Source: Halobaculum marinum
GTDB lineage: Archaea > Halobacteriota > Halobacteria > Halobacteriales > Haloferacaceae
Direction: 5' to 3'
DNA: 64,000 nucleotides
Assembly: GCF_029338555.1 (NCBI RefSeq)
Contig: NZ_CP119990.1
Span: forward strand, 186,001-250,000
Numbering within the stretch: position 1 is the stretch's first letter; each line of letters starts with the position of its first letter. Made by a program: the position numbers and the translations under genes. Shown piece after piece: positions 16,374-25,360 of the stretch. The notes below the pieces were generated by a model, which had not been told where the DNA came from, made no database searches, and saw only the letters and a program-made list of their open reading frames with translations.

Positions 16374-18614
16374 ATGTCCGACGGGTCGACGGGGGGCGAC
16401 GACCGCGACGCGTCGCCACCGCCGACTGCGGTGCTCCGTGACCTGCTCCCGGCGAGCGTCGCGACCACCGACGCCGGTCGGGTCGCCGCCGTGTTGCTCG
16501 CGGGCGTCGCCGCGGCGGTCGCCGTCCTCGTCGCCGGCCAACTGTTCCCGTTCCACTCGCTGAACCACGACGAGGGCGTCTACCTCCAGCAGGCTGAACT
16601 GCTGTTGTCCGGGCGCCTGTTCCTCCGCCCGCCCGTCGCGGACGCGTTCCGCCCGTGGTTCTTCGTCGAGAGCGAGCGCGGCCTCTACTCGAAGTACGCG
16701 CCCGTCCCGGCAGCCGTGTTCGCCCTCGGCAAACTCCTGGGCGGCTACACGGTCGCACTGGCGGGCATCGCCGCCGGCCTGGTCGCCGGAACCGTCGCGC
16801 TCGGCAGGGAGGTGTTCGACTGGCGTGTCGGCACGCTCGCCGGGGTCCTTCTCCTCGCGACGCCGCTGTTCGTCGTCCACGCGGGCGTGTTCCTCCCGTA
16901 CGCGCTGACCGCCGCGCTGAACGTCGCCTTCGCCGTGTGGTACCTCCGAGGGGAACGGCGCGCGAGTCGTCGCGACGCGACGCTCGCCGGCGCCGCCGTC
17001 GGCCTCGCGTTCTTCGCGCGACCGTACACCGCGGTGTTGTTCGCCCTTCCGTTCGTACTCCACGCGGTCGCCACGCTCGGGCTGTCGGGTGCGTGGCGGA
17101 CGCCAGTCGCGACGCTCGGGGTCGGCGGTGCCGGTGGAGACGGCGGGCGCGGCGACACCGTCGACGACGACGCACGAGCGCTGTTCGGTCGCCGCCTCAT
17201 CACCGCGACGCTCGGGAGCGCGGGGGTCGCCGCCGCGCTGGGGTACAACGCCGTCGTCACCGGCGACCCGCTGGTGTTCCCGTATCTCGCGTTCGCCCCG
17301 GAGGACGGCGTCGGCTTCGGCGAACGCGCCATCCTCGGCCACGAAGTGAACTACACCCTCGACCTGGCGCTGGAGGCGAACGCGCTCGTGCTCCGCACGC
17401 TGTTCACCGACTGGGTGGTCGCGGGCACCGTGGGTACCGGCGTCGCCGCCTGCGGGGTTGCGCTCGCGCTCGCCGGGCGGACGACCGCAGGCGAAGACGG
17501 GGCGACGGCGCGACTCCGGCGCGGACTGCTCGCGGCCACGTTCGCGACGGTCGCCGCCGGCAACGTCGCGTTCTGGGGGAACTACAACGTCCTCGGCGCA
17601 CTCGACGAGCCGACGGACGGACTCATCTACTACCTCGGGCCGTACTACCACTACGACCTGATCGTCCCGACGGCGGTGTTCGCGGCAGTGGCACTGGTTG
17701 CCGGCGGCGACGTGCTCGCGGCGCGGACGCGCGCGCTGGCGGCCAGCGAGCGCGTCGACCGGCGGGCGGTCGGCGCCGTCGCGGTCGCGGTGCTGGTCGT
17801 CGCGAGCGGTGCTGGCGCCGCCGTCTCGGCGGGAGCGGTGACGGAGACGACCGACCGCAACGAAGCCGTGACCGCCGAGTTGCGTGCGGGGTACGGGCCG
17901 CTGGCAGACGGCGGGGCGCCCGACGACGCCGTCGTGTTCCTGCCGACGCCGTACGGCCCGTGGCTCAACCACCCGTTCCAGACACTCCGCAACGACCCCG
18001 GCTACGACGGGGACACCGTGTACGCGCTCGGCGACACCCGCGAGTTGGCGGTGAGCGAGGCGTTCCCCGACCGGGCGCTGTACCGCTACGTGTACGCCGG
18101 GTCGTGGGTTCCCGTGGACGACTCGACTGTTCGGGGCACGCTCCGGGAGGTGGACCGCGTCGCCGGCGAGCGCGTCGTCGTCGACGTGACGCTCGACCGC
18201 CCCGACACCGCCGCCGGCACGACCGTCCGCGTGACGACCGACGAGGGGTCGGCATATCTCGTCGCGACCGACGACGCCGGCCCGCTGACGCTCCGGGTTG
18301 TCGCCGACGGAGAGCGCGTGACCGTCACCGGCGAGGGCGTCGAACCGAGCGGCCCGGACACCGACGCCAACGTCGCGCTCGACGACGTCGACGAGGTCGC
18401 CGTCGAGGTGTACGTCGCCACCGGCCCCTCCTCGGGGTACAGCCACCAGATCGTGTTCCCGGTCGAGCGGACGAGCGACGGCGACGTTCGGGCGCTGTCA
18501 CCGACGGTCGAGACGTGCCCGGTGCCGACGCGGTGTGTCCCGCAGGGCGTCGGCGACACACCGTCGGACCGCGGCGTGACCGTCACCGTGTCGAACGCCA
18601 CGCGAGACGCGTAA
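16374..18614 (+). CDS. GT39/PMT-like multispanning glycosyltransferase
   Basis: This 746-residue protein has about twelve membrane helices in its first 500 residues and a soluble C-terminal domain. The first loop contains LNHDEGVYLQQAELLLSG, the acidic HDE motif of GT39/ArnT-type transferases, which move sugars from polyprenyl-phosphate donors onto acceptors at the outer face. It begins directly after the ATPase stop codon, so it belongs to the iron operon. With the RGP protein at the operon head this gives a sugar-nucleotide enzyme and a membrane transferase flanking an iron transporter. The acceptor is unknown. Confidence 0.75.
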   Translation: MSDGSTGGDDRDASPPPTAVLRDLLPASVATTDAGRVAAVLLAGVAAAVAVLVAGQLFPFHSLNHDEGVYLQQAELLLSGRLFLRPPVADAFRPWFFVESERGLYSKYAPVPAAVFALGKLLGGYTVALAGIAAGLVAGTVALGREVFDWRVGTLAGVLLLATPLFVVHAGVFLPYALTAALNVAFAVWYLRGERRASRRDATLAGAAVGLAFFARPYTAVLFALPFVLHAVATLGLSGAWRTPVATLGVGGAGGDGGRGDTVDDDARALFGRRLITATLGSAGVAAALGYNAVVTGDPLVFPYLAFAPEDGVGFGERAILGHEVNYTLDLALEANALVLRTLFTDWVVAGTVGTGVAACGVALALAGRTTAGEDGATARLRRGLLAATFATVAAGNVAFWGNYNVLGALDEPTDGLIYYLGPYYHYDLIVPTAVFAAVALVAGGDVLAARTRALAASERVDRRAVGAVAVAVLVVASGAGAAVSAGAVTETTDRNEAVTAELRAGYGPLADGGAPDDAVVFLPTPYGPWLNHPFQTLRNDPGYDGDTVYALGDTRELAVSEAFPDRALYRYVYAGSWVPVDDSTVRGTLREVDRVAGERVVVDVTLDRPDTAAGTTVRVTTDEGSAYLVATDDAGPLTLRVVADGERVTVTGEGVEPSGPDTDANVALDDVDEVAVEVYVATGPSSGYSHQIVFPVERTSDGDVRALSPTVETCPVPTRCVPQGVGDTPSDRGVTVTVSNATRDA

Positions 18615-18689
18615 CACCCCCTACCCGACGGATCGCGGCGAGAGGGGATCGCCGCACCGGTTTATGCTCTCTCGGAAACACGTCTGGGT

Positions 18690-19496
18690 ATGGAACTCGT
18701 TCGCACGGTCGCCACACGCACCCCGAGCCGCGCGCGGGTCCGCCGCTTCGGCTACCTGTACGTCCTGGGGCTGCTCGGCGTCGCGGCCGCCGCGGCGACG
18801 ACCCTCGTCGTCGGACCGCTCCCGTCACCGTTGGCGTCGCTGTCGCCGGTGGTGGCGTTCCTCCTCGTCGCGCTCCAGCCGGCGGTCCTCCTCGCCGTCG
18901 CCGTCGTCGTCGGTGGCTACGCCGCGCCACGGGTCGGCCTCCGATCGCACGTGCGAGCGTACGCGAGCGGGAACATGGCCGCGTGGCACGGATTCCGATC
19001 GGAGCTCCGAACCGCCGTCCTGCTGGGCGCGCTCGCGGGTGGCACGCTGTTGGTGCTTGGGTGGCTCGTCGGCCCCGTCGGCGCCGTCTCCGGGGAGAGG
19101 GCGACGGTCGCCACGGTGCTCGCGGGCGTGCCGCTGCGCTTCCTCTACGGCGGCATCACCGAGGAGTTACTGCTGCGGTGGGGCCTGCTGTCCGCCGTGG
19201 CGGCGCTGTTGTGGCGCGTAGGCGGGGGCGACCACGGTCGACTGTCGTCGCCAGTCGCGTGGGCGGCCATCCTCGTCGCGGCGGTGCTGTTCGGCGTCGG
19301 GCACCTCCCGACGGCGGCGACGCTGTACGGCGAACTCACACCCGACGTCGTCGCCTTCGTCGTCCTCGGTAACTCGCTCGGCGGCGTCGCCTACGGCTGG
19401 CTGTTCTGGCGCCACAGCCTGGAAGCGGCGATGGTCGGTCACGCCACCACCCACGTCGTGTTCGTGGCGGCGTCGCTGGTGTTCCTCCACGTGTGA
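18690..19496 (+). CDS. CPBP family intramembrane metalloprotease-like protein
   Basis: This 268-residue membrane protein carries the CPBP motifs: GGITEELLLRWG (paired Glu, Arg), LFGVGHLP, and VGHATTHVV near the C-terminus. It is the second CPBP protein in the window but is not close in sequence to the one at 4977, having a shorter N-terminus and a longer loop between motifs. A TTTATG box about 28 nt upstream of the ATG indicates its own leaderless promoter, separating it from the iron operon. The substrate is unknown. Confidence 0.85.
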   Translation: MELVRTVATRTPSRARVRRFGYLYVLGLLGVAAAAATTLVVGPLPSPLASLSPVVAFLLVALQPAVLLAVAVVVGGYAAPRVGLRSHVRAYASGNMAAWHGFRSELRTAVLLGALAGGTLLVLGWLVGPVGAVSGERATVATVLAGVPLRFLYGGITEELLLRWGLLSAVAALLWRVGGGDHGRLSSPVAWAAILVAAVLFGVGHLPTAATLYGELTPDVVAFVVLGNSLGGVAYGWLFWRHSLEAAMVGHATTHVVFVAASLVFLHV

Positions 19497-19510
19497 ACTA
19501 CCGTCCGGCG

Positions 19511-20647
19511 TCAGGTGGTCGGCTCGTCTGTGTCGTCGGTGTCGTCTGTGTCGTCGGAGTTGTCGGTATCGTCGGTGTCGTCGGTTCCCTCGACCTCGTC
19601 GTCCGGACCAGTCACCTCGTCGGACTCACCGCCGTCGGCGCGAACGGCCGCGCGGCGCTCCGGGATGAGGTCGAACGACGACTCGATGTCCCCGAGCACG
19701 AGCAGCGCGTAGTACCGGAGGTACGCCACTGCGGGTACCTGCACGAACGCCGCAGCCACGAGTAGCGACACGCCGAACAGGATGCCAGCGACCACGAGCA
19801 GGCCGATCCCCAGCGGCTCGAGCACCGACAATAGGAGCACGCCGATACCGCCGAGGATGCCGAATGGGATCAACAGCAGCACAGCGGCGATTCCGATGGC
19901 GAGTGCGACAGCGATCCCGACGACGACGTTCAAGATCACGCTGGCGACGACGTACGCGAGGAACTGCCACGGGTTCGCCGTGATCGTCGGCCAGAGCCGC
20001 CCCCACGCGCCGAGCACCGTCCGGTCTTCGAGCACCATGATCGGCACGACGAACACGGTGGTGAACCCATCGACGAGTCCGGTGACGAGTGCGAGGACGC
20101 CGAGCACCGGGACGAGGAGGAGTATCGAGACCACGGAGATGCCCGGCTCACTCCCGCCGAGGAGGAGCGGCGCGAACGCCAGCCCGAACACGACCGCGAA
20201 GGCGCCGAACACCACCACGCTGAGGACGAATCGGAAGCCGAACAGCCGAACGCCCTGCCGCCACCGTCGACCCCAGAACTCGCCGAGGCGTGCGTCCTCC
20301 GCACGGAGCGACTCGATCAGGACGAACTCCATCACGGACCCGACGAACAGGAGCACCAGCCCCACGAGCAGCGCCACCGCGATCACCGCTGCAACGACCG
20401 CGAACACCTCCGGTCCGATCTGTGGCAACGGTGGCAGTTGGCCTGGCCCGCCCGGCGTGCCTGGACCACCGCCGTCGACGGGAGAGGACACCTGCGTGCC
20501 GTTTGTACCCGCCCCGGGCCCGCCGACGAAGAACGCGACGATCGCGAGCTTCAGCCACAGCGAGCGATCGATCGGCCACAGCAACGCCTTCGTCGCACGG
20601 TACGCGTCGTCCAAGTCCTCGACAGCGTGTATCGGCACTGAGGTCAC
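19511..20647 (-). CDS. Haloarchaeal multispanning membrane protein (DUF7544-like)
   Basis: This 378-residue protein has about seven or eight hydrophobic segments, an N-terminal cytoplasmic stretch with AVEDLDDAYRATKALLWP, and a conserved WGRLWPTITANPWQFLAY loop. The overall look fits a haloarchaeal family of unknown function (DUF7544-like). The C-terminal 30 residues are a low-complexity acidic tail of DDT/TDD repeats coded by a GTC-rich microsatellite at 19515-19590. The start is a GTG at 20647; an in-frame GTG three codons later is equally possible. The function is unknown. Confidence 0.75.
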   Translation of the reverse strand: MTSVPIHAVEDLDDAYRATKALLWPIDRSLWLKLAIVAFFVGGPGAGTNGTQVSSPVDGGGPGTPGGPGQLPPLPQIGPEVFAVVAAVIAVALLVGLVLLFVGSVMEFVLIESLRAEDARLGEFWGRRWRQGVRLFGFRFVLSVVVFGAFAVVFGLAFAPLLLGGSEPGISVVSILLLVPVLGVLALVTGLVDGFTTVFVVPIMVLEDRTVLGAWGRLWPTITANPWQFLAYVVASVILNVVVGIAVALAIGIAAVLLLIPFGILGGIGVLLLSVLEPLGIGLLVVAGILFGVSLLVAAAFVQVPAVAYLRYYALLVLGDIESSFDLIPERRAAVRADGGESDEVTGPDDEVEGTDDTDDTDNSDDTDDTDDTDEPTT

Positions 20648-20867
20648 CTATCGGATGGACGACAGCATCGTGTCTATGAGTTCGTATCGGTTGTATATCA
20701 GAAGGCAACCATCACAGTTCAACGTGGAGTCAGCTACGGGTTGGCGGCCCCCGTCAAGACCGTCCAGCGGAACCGACGGTGTGGTCGTCTCGACAACCGA
20801 CGTGCAGAGAACGTGTCCATGGCCACGTAATCGAGTAACCGATACCTGAGTAGCACCTCGGTCTCGT

Positions 20868-21476
20868 ATGCGACGACTGGATACGCTCGTTCGCCCTGTC
20901 GAACGGTACGCGGACGCGCTCTCGGCGACGGCCCACGGTGTCGTCGCCGTCGTCTCGTTTTTTACCTTCGTCGGCGTGATCGCGTTGGGATTCGTCCCGG
21001 TGACCCGCCGGATCGAGACATCCGGCTACTCGACGTCAGATCTGCAGGCTGCGACGAACAGAGCAGAGGTCGATACGATACTGCAGGCGTTCCAACCGGT
21101 CATGGAGTCCGTGGTACTGCTCTCGGTCCTCGATTACCTCTTCATCGTGGCGGGGTTCTTCCTGTTCTTCTCACTCCACTCGCTCGCCGTGAAGACGCTG
21201 GCAGGCCACGAGCGGCTGGTACTGATACCGAAAGTCGGGATGTGGTTGACGGTCGTCTCGCGACTGCTCGATTCGTTGGAGAACCTCTGGGTGATCCTCA
21301 TCTACACCAACCCCGACGACTACGCGACCGTCTTGATCGGGCTGATGAACACCACTGAGACGGTGAAGTGGACGGTCGTCGGCGTCGAGTATCCGACGCT
21401 CGGGGTCGCCATCGTGGTCGCACTACTGGCGTGGTACACTTCGCTGTTCGACCGAAGATCAGCGCGTCCACAGTAG
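20868..21476 (+). CDS. Unrecognised four-helix membrane protein
   Basis: This 202-residue protein has four predicted membrane helices (about 22-42, 83-103, 118-140 and 168-192), with a periplasmic-side loop carrying polar and Thr/Ser residues between the first two. I do not recognise a family. Base composition is lower in GC than most of the window, as in the next gene. It stands alone on its strand, convergent with the BAAT-family gene (36 bp between stops). Confidence 0.6.
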   Translation: MRRLDTLVRPVERYADALSATAHGVVAVVSFFTFVGVIALGFVPVTRRIETSGYSTSDLQAATNRAEVDTILQAFQPVMESVVLLSVLDYLFIVAGFFLFFSLHSLAVKTLAGHERLVLIPKVGMWLTVVSRLLDSLENLWVILIYTNPDDYATVLIGLMNTTETVKWTVVGVEYPTLGVAIVVALLAWYTSLFDRRSARPQ

Positions 21477-21512
21477 GCCGTACCGACGGTGGATACGCAC
21501 TGGATTCTGCAC

Positions 21513-22874
21513 TCAGACCTTGATTCCCCCGTCTAGAGTATCGAGGACTCGTGGAAACGACTGCATAGCCGCACGGGCGTTCCCTGAACGTGACCCACCG
21601 CGTATGTTCGCGTGGTAGGGACGGAGGAAGAGGTGGCCAGCATCGGGGAACGAATAGTGACCGAACGCGTCGTCGTGGTCGTTGCGGAGCAACCGATACA
21701 AAGCGAACTCAGAGTACGCCGACGCGTTCCACACCGCGTCTTGTTTCCCCGTGAGTAAGGAGACGGGGCCCTGGATGTCTTCGACGGGCAGCATCACTGC
21801 CTCGTACGCGTTCTCGGCAGTTTCTCTGACGGTATCGAGCACACAAGCGACCGTCTCACACACCGCATCAGGCTCATCGAACGAGCAGTCCTGCCAGTCC
21901 CCACACTCCGTGCTATGAAGCGCTGACCAGAAGGCATCGAACTGCTCTCGAGAGACGATTGGGTCGCCGTCTCTGGTCCACGGCACATCTGGTCCGACGG
22001 TCGACGGCACGAGGAATCCGCTACCACCGTACCCGACCACAGTAGCAGACGTGTCTATCGAAGCCGCAGTCAGGATTGCCGGTTCGACACCTCGAGAGAT
22101 ACCGACCAATCCAATCCCGTCGTCGACCGTCTCGGGACGCGACTGCACCCACTCGACTGCACGTTCGAAGTACGCTATCGGAACTCCGTTCAAGTCGTCG
22201 GAGAGTGCTTCCTCCGGGCCGAAATACTGGAGCCCAAGTGTCCAGTACCCCTGCGTTGCCAGCAGCTGGCAGTATTCGCGGGGGATGTACCCTCCAGACC
22301 CGTGCAGAACGATCACTGGCTGGTGAGGCCCCGCTCCGTCCGGTGTGTACACGATCCCAACGAGGCCGTCAGCATCGACCGAACTCCCCCTCGCGTCGGG
22401 GCTGCGAGCGATGCGGGTCGTCGTCGCCTCGGCCACGGGCGCCCCATCCTGACGTACTTGGATCCGAAGGTCGACCACTCCTCTTCCGCGGAGTTCAAAT
22501 CGGCCATACCCCTCGTCGTCCGAACTGGTGAACTGCGAAAGCACCATTCGTGGTGTGGGATCGGTATCGGTGGCGCCGACGAACAGATCGAGTTGGCCCT
22601 CAGTAGTGGTGTTGTACGTCTTTCGCCACGCATAGGAATCGAGAGCGGTGGGAGTTGGCTGTGCGAGCACTTCGATAGCTGACCCAGATTGGAGACCAGT
22701 GACTGTGACTGGGAGTGGCTGTGCGATACGGGTCGCCGACGGAACGTCGATCGTTGGAGACTGTTGTCCCGTCGTCGTCGTTTGCGCTTGATCTGCACTA
22801 CATCCGCTCGCACCAACAGCCATCGAGGTCGCACCGACCCGGAGGAGCGTCCGTCGAGAGAGGGAACCAACCAT
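21513..22874 (-). CDS. BAAT/acyl-CoA thioesterase-family Tat lipoprotein
   Basis: This 453-residue protein has a Tat leader (LSRRTLLRVGATSMAVGASGC) with a lipobox-like GASGC. It then shows the two-domain layout of the bile acid-CoA:amino acid N-acyltransferase/acyl-CoA thioesterase family: an N-terminal beta domain and a C-terminal alpha/beta hydrolase with nucleophile elbow GISRG (Ser), a later Asp, and a histidine in FPDAGHLFLRPY. An exported, lipid-anchored member is unexpected, because acyl-CoA substrates are cytoplasmic; it may hydrolyse another ester. GC is visibly lower than in neighbours and codon choice is more varied, suggesting transfer. Confidence 0.78.
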   Translation of the reverse strand: MVGSLSRRTLLRVGATSMAVGASGCSADQAQTTTTGQQSPTIDVPSATRIAQPLPVTVTGLQSGSAIEVLAQPTPTALDSYAWRKTYNTTTEGQLDLFVGATDTDPTPRMVLSQFTSSDDEGYGRFELRGRGVVDLRIQVRQDGAPVAEATTTRIARSPDARGSSVDADGLVGIVYTPDGAGPHQPVIVLHGSGGYIPREYCQLLATQGYWTLGLQYFGPEEALSDDLNGVPIAYFERAVEWVQSRPETVDDGIGLVGISRGVEPAILTAASIDTSATVVGYGGSGFLVPSTVGPDVPWTRDGDPIVSREQFDAFWSALHSTECGDWQDCSFDEPDAVCETVACVLDTVRETAENAYEAVMLPVEDIQGPVSLLTGKQDAVWNASAYSEFALYRLLRNDHDDAFGHYSFPDAGHLFLRPYHANIRGGSRSGNARAAMQSFPRVLDTLDGGIKV

Positions 22875-23039
22875 GATGTTGCCGTTTGAGAACGTCTAGT
22901 ATAGTGGTACCGACAGGAGGATCCGTCTTGGCTTATTCCACCTCCCAATTCCACACCTCTCTCCGAACCGAGACCGCTCTCTCTGGCGCACACCACACCG
23001 AACGAGTTCTGAGAAGTCCGACGACCTCGTTCGAGACGG

Positions 23040-23738
23040 TCAGCGACCCAGTCCGAGGCGCTCCTCGATGCAGCACTTGAGGATCGACTTCCCGATCTCG
23101 GCGCCGCCGGAGAAGGGGTCCAGTTTCGTCTCGCCGAGGCGTTCGTCGTACGCGATCGGCTCCTGCCGGATCCGGTAGCCGCGCATCGCCGGGCGGATGA
23201 GCAGTTCTGCGGACAAGCCGGTGTTCTCGGTCCACCGGATCGACTCGATCACGTCCTCGTGGTACGCGCGCATGCCGGTCGTCACGTCGTGGAGCGTGTG
23301 GCCGCCGAGGACGCTCGCGGTCGCCGCGAACAGTTTGTTGCCGAGGCGGTTCATCGCTGGCATCGTCTCGGCGCCGTGGTACAGTCGGTCGCCGCTCACC
23401 ACGTCGTACCCCTCGTTAATCAACGCGAGGAAGTCCGGGATGCGCTCCATCGGGTACGTCCCGTCGCAGTCGGTCGTGATCCGAACCGGGTTGCTCGCCT
23501 CGTACAGCGCGCGCCGCACCGCGGCGCCGTAGCCGCTCGGGGGCTGCGGAACGACGCGGGCGCCGCGTTCGCGGGCGATTTCGGCGGTCCCGTCGTCGGA
23601 ACTGTCCACGACGACGACCTCCGCTCGGCCGTCGGTCGCCGCGTCGATGTCGTCGAGCACCGGGCCGATCGCCTCGGCCTCGTTGTACGCACCCATGACG
23701 ACGCTCACGTCGTCGAGGGTGTAGCCGCGTTCGTGCAT
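23040..23738 (-). CDS. Family 2 glycosyltransferase (dolichyl-phosphate hexose synthase type)
   Basis: This 232-residue soluble GT-A enzyme has the N-terminal VSVVMGAYNEAEAIGPVLDD, the VVVDSSDDGT strand, the metal-binding DCDGTYP (DXD-like), and the ...SGDRLYHGAE...GNKLFAA region typical of polyprenyl-phosphate glucose/mannose synthases. It should load a sugar onto a lipid carrier, supplying membrane transferases such as the GT39-like protein elsewhere in the window. It lacks C-terminal membrane helices. It is divergent from the halocyanin gene at 23888. Confidence 0.85.
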   Translation of the reverse strand: MHERGYTLDDVSVVMGAYNEAEAIGPVLDDIDAATDGRAEVVVVDSSDDGTAEIARERGARVVPQPPSGYGAAVRRALYEASNPVRITTDCDGTYPMERIPDFLALINEGYDVVSGDRLYHGAETMPAMNRLGNKLFAATASVLGGHTLHDVTTGMRAYHEDVIESIRWTENTGLSAELLIRPAMRGYRIRQEPIAYDERLGETKLDPFSGGAEIGKSILKCCIEERLGLGR

Positions 23739-23762
23739 ACTCGCCGATAGTGGAGGCGGCTT

Positions 23763-23776
23763 TTAGGCTTGCCGAA
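23763..23776. promoter_or_regulatory. Imperfect TTAGG-N4-CCGAA palindrome
   Basis: TTAGGCTTGCCGAA differs by one base from the TTAGG-N4-CCTAA palindrome of the two iron-type operons. It lies 25 nt upstream of the GT2 start at 23738. Weak; it may be coincidence. Confidence 0.3.
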
Positions 23777-23827
23777 AAGTTGTGGCCGACGACGGCGACC
23801 GCGACACGGGGACCGGTCGCGAGCGGT

Positions 23828-23842
23828 TCCCAGCGATTGGGA
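23828..23842. promoter_or_regulatory. TCCCA-N5-TGGGA palindrome upstream of halocyanin
   Basis: TCCCAGCGATTGGGA ends 45 nt before the halocyanin ATG at 23888. The same palindrome at nearly the same distance precedes the second halocyanin (35421) and the multicopper oxidase (40854). Confidence 0.7.
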
Positions 23843-23887
23843 CTCGGCTGTCCCTCCCTTTTCTGGGCAGCCACAAGCCGAACATGT

Positions 23888-24670
23888 ATGTCGAACTCCC
23901 GAACACCATCGGCGACGCGACGGACCGTACTCCGAACGGCGCTGGCGACCGGAGCGGCAGCGGCAGGCGGCGCGGCGGCGACGCCAGCGGCGGCGCAGTC
24001 CGGCGGTGGGCTGGCCGAGTGGTTCTCGAACACGGGGAACTACGACGGCGTCGTCGACGAGACTGGGAGTGGATCGGTCACCGTCCAGGTCGGGTCGGAG
24101 GCGAACGGCGGCGCGTACGGGTTCAGCCCCGCGGCGGTGCGCGTCGACCCCGGAACGACTGTGACGTGGGAGTGGACCGGTAACGGGGGGTCACACAACG
24201 TCGTCGACGAGGGCGGCGCCTTCGAATCCGAATTGGTCGGAGAGTCGGGCCACACGTTCGAGCACACCTTCGAGGAGACCGGCGTCTACCGCTACGCCTG
24301 CACCCCGCACAAGGCGATGGGGATGAAGGGCGCTGTCGTCGTTGGCGACGCCGAAGTCGGTGGCGGGGGCGGCGACGGTGAGGGCGGCGGGTCCTCGACA
24401 GACAGCGGCGCGAGCGGGGAGTCGACAGCCACCGCGACCGACGAAGCGACGAACACGACCGCCGCAGGCGGGGCGAGCGGGTCGGGGGGGAGCGACGTGG
24501 GCGACGCGCCGGCGTACCTGCTCGTCGGCGGCGGGATCGCGGCCGCCATCTCCCCGCTCGTGTTCGGCCTGGTGATGGCCGTCCTCGGTGACGGATACGG
24601 GCCCGACCCGGATGGCACGGGTGGCTACCGAACCAACGGCGAGAGCGACAGTCGCCGCGAGGAGAGGTGA
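23888..24670 (+). CDS. Halocyanin (type I copper protein), membrane anchored
   Basis: This 260-residue protein has a Tat leader (RRTVLRTALATGAAAAGG, cleaved near ATPAAAQ) and a plastocyanin-like domain at about 40-150. Its type I copper ligands are visible as GGSHNVV (His) and YACTPHKAMGMKG (Cys, His, Met). A Gly/Ser/Thr-rich linker leads to a C-terminal membrane helix (about 208-232) that anchors it outside the cell. It carries electrons, here most likely to NirK. It is a close paralogue of the halocyanin at 35479. ATG 23888 was chosen because the Tat motif follows it directly. It is followed after 6 bp by the HTH_10 gene. Confidence 0.92.
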   Translation: MSNSRTPSATRRTVLRTALATGAAAAGGAAATPAAAQSGGGLAEWFSNTGNYDGVVDETGSGSVTVQVGSEANGGAYGFSPAAVRVDPGTTVTWEWTGNGGSHNVVDEGGAFESELVGESGHTFEHTFEETGVYRYACTPHKAMGMKGAVVVGDAEVGGGGGDGEGGGSSTDSGASGESTATATDEATNTTAAGGASGSGGSDVGDAPAYLLVGGGIAAAISPLVFGLVMAVLGDGYGPDPDGTGGYRTNGESDSRREER

Positions 24671-24676
24671 GACGCC

Positions 24677-25360
24677 GTGGCGCGCGCGAAACTCCGAGTG
24701 ACGCTGCCGGAGGACACCTGGGTCGGAGCGGTGTCGCGCGACCACTCCGACGCACGGCTCTCGGTGCTGTCGGTGCTGCCGACCGGGGAGGGTCGCGGGG
24801 TGACGCTGGTGAGCCTCCAGGCCGACGACGCGCCCGCGGTCGTCCGCGACATCGAGCACCACGACCTGGTGGAGGAAGTAGAGCTCCAGCGCGCCGCCGA
24901 GGACGTCCGTGAGGTCGTCATCCGCGTCGAGACGACCGACCCGCGACTGTTGAAGCCGCTGCGCGACTCGCGGCTCCCCGTGGAGTTCCCCCTGGTCGTC
25001 TCGGAGGGCGTCGCCGAGGTGACGGTCGCGGGATCGCGCGAACGGCTGTCGGCGCTGGCGACGGCGCTGGAGGCGACGGGCATGGAGTTCAGCGTCGGGT
25101 ACGTCCACGACGCGCTCGACGCAGAGGACCTGCTCACCGAGCCACAGCGCGACCTGCTCGTGGCGGCCATCGATGCTGGATACTACGACACACCCCGCGA
25201 TGCAACCCTGACCGAGTTGGCCGACCAGCACGGCATCGCGAAGTCGACCGCCAGCGAGCGACTCCACCGCGCGGAGGGGAAGGTGATCAAACGATTCGCC
25301 GAGGACGCCCTCGGCCTCGACCCAGAGGTGCCGACAGGCCTGTCGGCGGGGGAGCGATGA
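24677..25360 (+). CDS. HTH_10 (bacterio-opsin activator-type) transcriptional regulator
   Basis: This 227-residue protein has an N-terminal sensor-like region and a C-terminal HTH_10 domain (LTEPQRDLLVAAIDAGYYDTP then LADQHGIAKSTASERLHRAE). NarO and DmsR, regulators of anaerobic respiration in haloarchaea, share this architecture. This one has no cysteine, so it lacks the Cys cluster reported for NarO and may sense something else. It starts with GTG, 6 bp after the halocyanin stop, and overlaps the DUF2249 gene by 4 nt. It is a candidate regulator for the TCCCA-N5-TGGGA or CGAA-N4-TTCG sites of this island. Confidence 0.85.
   Translation: MARAKLRVTLPEDTWVGAVSRDHSDARLSVLSVLPTGEGRGVTLVSLQADDAPAVVRDIEHHDLVEEVELQRAAEDVREVVIRVETTDPRLLKPLRDSRLPVEFPLVVSEGVAEVTVAGSRERLSALATALEATGMEFSVGYVHDALDAEDLLTEPQRDLLVAAIDAGYYDTPRDATLTELADQHGIAKSTASERLHRAEGKVIKRFAEDALGLDPEVPTGLSAGER

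Noticed and set aside
16655..19372. 905-codon open frame on the plus strand overlapping the GT39-like and CPBP genes
   Set aside because: The product is almost all Arg, Gly and Ala repeats with no motifs, typical of a GC-rich alternative frame.
24677..25360. Calling the HTH_10 protein NarO itself
   Set aside because: It has no cysteines, whereas NarO is reported to carry a Cys cluster, so only the broader family call is supported.
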